DNA of 64,000 bases from Aselliscus stoliczkanus. Lineage: Eukaryota; Chordata; Mammalia; Chiroptera; Hipposideridae. A program made the translations under genes and the position numbers. The notes beneath the pieces were generated by a model. The model made no database searches. It saw nothing but the letters and a program-made list of their open reading frames with translations, and had not been told where the DNA came from. Positions 57,800 through 64,000 of the stretch are shown one piece after another. How positions within the stretch are numbered: the stretch's first letter is position 1; every line of letters starts with the position of its first letter. Where the stretch lies: assembly GCA_033961575.1 (NCBI GenBank), contig CM066737.1, forward strand, positions 84,936,271-85,000,270, written 5' to 3'.

Positions 57800-58641
57800 T
57801 GGAAGAAAGATGTTTTCTAGTTTCATCCATGGTGTTCATTCCTTCATTTTTATGGCTGAGTGTATCATCGTGTGAAAGATTTCATTTCATATCTGTGTCC
57901 ATTTACCTCGGTAGGGTGACCATCCCTCTCAGCTATCCGCTTCAGAGTCTGTTAAGAAATGGCCACAGACCCAAAGCAGTGTCTCACTGTGGTTTTATAT
58001 GTATTTTGCTAAAGATTAGTGAGGTTGAGCATTTTTTCATGTGTCTGTTGGTCATCTGTATGTCCTCTAGAGAAATGTCTACTCATATCCTCTGCACATT
58101 GTTTAATTGCGTTGTTTCGGTTTTTGTTTTGTGGGATTTTTTTGGTGTTGAGTTGAATGGGTGTTTTATAAATTTTGGATATTAACCCCTTATCAGATAT
58201 ATCACTGACATATCTTCTCCCATTGTTTTATTGATGGTTTCCATTGGCATGAAAAAACCATTAAGTTTGATGTAGTCCCAAATGTTTATTACTATTTTTA
58301 CTTCCCTTGCCTGAGAGGACATATCAGTACAAATATTACTCTGGGTAATGTCTACAAATTTACTCCCTATATTTTCTTCTAGGAGTTTTATGTTTTCAGG
58401 TCTTACAGTTAAGTCTATTGCATTTTGAATTTGTTCTCATATATAGCATAAGGAGGTAGTCCAGTTTCATGTTTTTGCATGTGTCAGTTTAATTTTCCCA
58501 GCACCATTTATTAAATAGACTATCTTTATGCCAATGTAAGTTCTTGCTTCTGTTGTCATAGATTAAATGACACATATGAATGGATTCATTTCTGGGCTCT
58601 CTATCTGTTCAATTGATCTATGTGTCTGTTTTTATGCCATT
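57800..58641 (-). mobile_element. L1 ORF2 region, antisense, left of the HDGFL3 insertion
   Basis: Antisense L1 ORF2 text (AGTGAGGTTGAGCATTTTTT, TTAACCCCTTATCAGATATA, TTTATTAAATAGACTATCTT). It is cut at TTCCATTCTG by the HDGFL3 retrocopy and resumes at 60922. No frame is preserved. The plus-strand 57799-58185 frame is antisense and not a gene. Confidence 0.85.
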
Positions 58642-58655
58642 TCCATTCTGGTTTT

Positions 58656-60921
<2,266 letters not shown>

Positions 60922-61214
60922 TCCATTCTGTTTTAATTACTATAGCCTTGCATATGATTTGATGTCGGGTAGCTGATACTTCTGACTTTGTTCTTATTTC
61001 TTAATACTGCTGTGGTTATTCAGGGTCTTTTATGGTTTCATGTGAATTTTAGGATTGTATGTTGTATTTCTGAGAAAAATGCCCTTTGGTAGTTTGATAG
61101 GAATTGCGTTGAATCTATATATTGCCTGAGGTAGTATTGACATTTTAACAATACTAATTCTTCCTATCAATGAACATAGTATGTGTTTCCATTTATTTGT
61201 ATCTTCTTTGATTT
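60922..61214 (-). mobile_element. L1 ORF2 region, antisense, right of the HDGFL3 insertion
   Basis: Resumes the L1 cut at 58641 (TTAATTACTATAGCC, then CCTTTGGTAGTTTGATAGG and AATTGCGTTGAATC). It ends at a T/G-rich junction with another L1 3' end. Confidence 0.82.
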
Positions 61215-61427
61215 CTTTTTTTTGGGGGGTTTTTATTTATTTATTTTTTAATTAGTTTCAGGTGTACAACACAGTGCAATACTATACATTTTACCCCTCA
61301 AAGTGACAACCCTCCTCCCCCCATATCATCTATATCTATTACTCTTCTTCTGGCTCCCTTCCACAGTATAATCTACATCCTGTGACTATCTATATATATT
61401 CAATTACAGTTGGTATATAACCTCTGC
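61215..61427 (-). mobile_element. L1 3' UTR, antisense
   Basis: TTAGTTTCAGGTGTACAACA and the antisense 3' UTR. It joins L1 ORF2 RT-domain sequence directly at about 61428, so most of the ORF2 C-terminal half is missing. This is either a deletion within one L1 or two abutting elements. Confidence 0.82.
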
Positions 61428-62618
61428 TTCCCATCCTTGTGTACTAGGGATGAAACCCACTTCATCATGATGTATGATCTTAATATATTGCTGAATTCTG
61501 TTCGCAAATTTGAGAATTTTTGCATCTATATTCATCAGGGAGATTGGCCTGTAGTTTTCCTTTATTGTGCTGTCTTTATTTGGTTTTGGAATCAGGGTAA
61601 TAGTGGCTTCATAAAAAGAGTTTGGGAGCCTTCCCTCCTTCTGCATTTTTTGGAATAGTTTGAGAAGAATAGGTGATAGTTCTTTTTTGAATGTTTGATA
61701 AAATTCACTTGTGAAGCTGTCTGGTCCAGGGCTTTTGTTTTTTGGGAGCTTCTTAATTACTGATTCAATTTCCTTGGTAGTAATCAGTCTATTTAGATTT
61801 TCTGTTTCTTCTTGAGTTAGCTTTAGAAGGTTGTATGCTTCTAGAAAATTATCCATTTCTTCCAGATTGTCAAATTTTTTGGCATATAGTTACTCATAGA
61901 AATTTCTTAGAATTTTTTGTATTTCTGTGATGTCTGTAGTCATTTCCCCTCTTTCGTTCCTGAATTAACTAATTTGAGTCCTCTGTCTTTTTTTTTGATG
62001 AGCCTGGCTAGAGGTTTGTCAATTTTGTCTATCTTCTCAAGAAACCAGCTCTTGGTTTCATTGATCTTTTATATTGTTTTTCTGTTCTCTATATTGTTTA
62101 TTTCCGCTCTGGTCTTTATTATCTCCTTTCTTGTACTCCCCTTGGGCCTCTTTTGCTGTTCTTTTTTCAGTTCCCTTAGGTGTAAGGATAACCTGTTGAT
62201 TTCAGATTTTTCTTCCTTCTTTAAGTAGGCCTGCACTGCTATAAACTTCCCTCTTAGGACTGCTTTCGCTGCATCCCAGAGATTTTGGGTCGTGGTGTTT
62301 TCATTTTCGTTTGTCTCGAGGTATCTTTTGATTTGCTCCTTGATCTCATTTGTGACCCACTCACGAATTAGTAGCATGTTATTTAGCCTCCATTTTATTT
62401 GTCAGCTTCCTGGATTTCTTCTTATAATTGATTTCTAGTTTCATAGCATTGTGGTCAGAGAATACACTTGAAATGAATTCAATCTTCTTAAATTTATTGA
62501 GACTTGTTTTGTGGCCTAACACGTGGTCTATCTTAGAAAATGTTCCATGTGCACTTGAAAAGAATGTATATTCTGTAGCTTTGGGGTGAGATGCTCTGAA
62601 TATATCAATTAAATCCAG

Positions 62619-63137
62619 CTATTTTAATGTGTCATTTAAGTTCATTGTTTCCGCATTGATTTTCTGTCTGGAGGATCTGTCTGTTGGTGACAGCGGGGTG
62701 TTGAAGTCCCCTACTATGATAGTGTTACTGTTGATCTCTGTCTTTATGTCTGACAGTATCTGTTTTATATATTTAGGAGCTCCTATGTTAGGTGCATAGA
62801 TGTTTACTAGGGTTATGTCCTCTTGTTGGATCGATCCCTTCATTACTATGAAGTGTCCTTCTTTGTCCTTTGTTATATTCTTCAATTTAAAGTCCATTTT
62901 ATCTGATATATGTATCGCTACTCCAGCTTTTTTCTCAGTTCCATTTGCATGAAATATTTTACTCCATCCCTTTACTTTCAGCCTGAATGAGTCTTTGGAT
63001 CTGAGGTGAGTCTCTTGTATACAGCATATGCTGGGGTCTTGCTTTCTTATCCATTCAGCCACCCTATGTGTTTTTATTGGAGCATTTAATCCATTTACAT
63101 TTAATGTGATTATTGATAGGTGTGTATTTATTGCCAT
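62619..63137 (-). pseudogene. L1 ORF2 endonuclease domain, truncated frame
   Basis: 172 codons, starting MAINTHLSIITLNVNGLN. This is the APE-like endonuclease that nicks target DNA for L1 priming. Catalytic-site residues N, E, Y and D/N are in place. A stop after LNDTLK cuts it before the final His motif, and the RT domain lies in a separate frame further downstream. Confidence 0.88.
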
Positions 63138-63189
63138 TTTGTTATTTGTGTTCGTAGTCTTTCTTAGTTAGGTTGTTTTTCTCTTCTAC

Positions 63190-63738
63190 TTAAAGAAGCC
63201 CTTTTAACATTTCCTGCAAAGCAGGCTTGGTGGTAATGAATTCCTTTAACTTATTTTTTTCTGGAAAGCTCCTTATCTCACCTTCAATTTTAAATGATAA
63301 CCTTGCTGGATACAGCAATCTTAGTTGTAGGCCTTTATTTTTCATCACTTTGAACACCTCCTGCCACTCTCTTCTGGCCTGCAAAGTTTCTGTAGAAAAG
63401 TTAGCTGATAATCTTATGGGGGTACCCTTGTAAGTAACTTGCTGCCTTTCCCTTGCTGCTTTAAGGATTCTGTCTTTGTCCTTAACCCTTGCCATTTTCA
63501 CTATAATGTGTCTTGGTGTGGGCCTGTTTGGGATCATCCTGGTTGGAACTCTCTGCACTTCCTGGGCTTGTATTTCAATGTCCTTTGCCAGGTTAGGGAA
63601 GTTTTCAGACATTATTACTTCAAATATGTTCTCAATCCCTTGCTCCCTCCCTTCTCCTTCTGGTATTCCAATGAGCCATGGGTTATTGCGTTTGATGTTG
63701 TCCCCCAGCTCTCTTAAACTATTTTCCATGTTTTTCAT
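63190..63738 (-). pseudogene. L1 ORF1p C-terminal part, truncated frame
   Basis: 182 codons covering the RNA-recognition and C-terminal domains of the L1 RNA-binding chaperone (NPWLIGIPEGEGREQGIENI; RPTPRHIIVKMARVKDKDRI; IRLSANFSTETLQARREWQE). An upstream in-frame TAA separates it from the coiled-coil N-terminal part, which continues to the window edge with further breaks. Confidence 0.88.
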
Positions 63739-64000
63739 TTATCTTTTTGTTGTTCCGCTTGGGTGATCTCTGCTATCTTGTCTCCTAAGTCACTGATTCA
63801 GTTTTCTGCTTCATCCAATCTGCTAGTGATTCCATCAAGTTTGTTATTTAATTCAGTAATTGTGTTCTTAAGTTCTAGCTGGTTGCTTTTCATGATTTCT
63901 CTATCCTTCTTTATATTTTCATTAATTTCCTTGAACATTCTAATAATCAGTGTTCTGAACTCTGTCTCCGATAGGTTGTTTACCTCTATTTCCTGTAGTT

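Larger units (their letters stand above)
61428..64000 (-). mobile_element. L1 with ORF2 5' half and ORF1, antisense, runs off the window
   Basis: Minus-strand order from the right edge: ORF1 C-terminal part (63738-63190), a 52-bp spacer, then ORF2 from 63137. ORF2 keeps an endonuclease domain in frame to 62619: N in ITLNVNGLNAP, E in CIQETHL, Y in LVNIYAPN, D/N in VGDFNTPLS. After a stop, a further ORF2 frame (61856-61404) has RT text [20 protein letters not shown], then [16 protein letters not shown] and HHDEVGFIP. It breaks at 61428 before the catalytic FADD region. ORF1 begins after an in-frame TAA at 63739-63741; its RRM/CTD text is clear (RPTPRHIIVKMARVKDKDRI). Inactive but less decayed than the other L1s here. 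Confidence 0.92.

Noticed and set aside
61404..63738. Active L1 coding for functional ORF1p/ORF2p
   Set aside because: ORF1 has an in-frame stop, ORF2 stops after the endonuclease segment, and the RT core and C-terminus are absent.

Overview
This window looks like intergenic or intronic DNA from a placental mammal. It is AT-rich and dense in L1 LINEs, with fossil MIRs, several processed pseudogenes and many copies of one tRNA-derived SINE family. The SINE heads (GGCCGGCC-GAGTGGC...), together with short TA-flanked mariner-type MITEs, suggest a bat (Chiroptera). That placement is inference, because no lineage-defining gene is present. I found no intact protein-coding gene, functional RNA gene or CRISPR array. 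The longer open frames are L1 or pseudogene remnants, or chance frames.

Layout. 1-7.8 kb: two copies of a ~1.65 kb segment lie in direct orientation ~6.1 kb apart. Between them are an L1 3' end, an L1 with a 5' inversion and an L1 5'-UTR-like GC-rich block. 7.8-15.4 kb: mostly unrecognised sequence, a SINE pair sharing one target duplication, another L1 5' UTR, a pogo-like MITE, a fold-back mariner and a MIR. 15.4-21.7 kb: layered L1s on the minus strand, carrying a nearly full-length SRP68 retrocopy (19.4-21.4 kb). 22-32 kb: scattered SINEs in otherwise unrecognised DNA. 31.4-36.4 kb: L1 mosaic, with a trimeric SINE at 32.4 kb. 36.4-49.6 kb: a second trimeric SINE, MITEs, SINEs, an L1 at 44-45.4 kb and LTR-like repeats. 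49.6-52.55 kb: KPNA2 (importin alpha) retrocopy broken by SINEs and an LTR-like insert. 53.8-57.8 kb: C2H2 zinc-finger pseudogene whose centre has become ten 272-bp tandem units. 57.8-64 kb: minus-strand L1s, the first split by an HDGFL3 retrocopy with a CpG-rich 5' end (58.66-60.92 kb), the last keeping an L1 endonuclease domain and most of the ORF1 C-terminal part.

How it fits together. L1 machinery explains most of the window. It moved itself, mobilised the SINEs, and reverse-transcribed SRP68, KPNA2 and HDGFL3 mRNAs; poly(A) tracts and target-site duplications are visible at many junctions. Cut-and-paste mariner/pogo elements are a minor second layer. The most unusual structures are the 272-bp zinc-finger array, SINEs with three tRNA-like heads, three SINE pairs each inside one target duplication, and a mariner with two inverted 3' ends. 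No new cellular system is visible.
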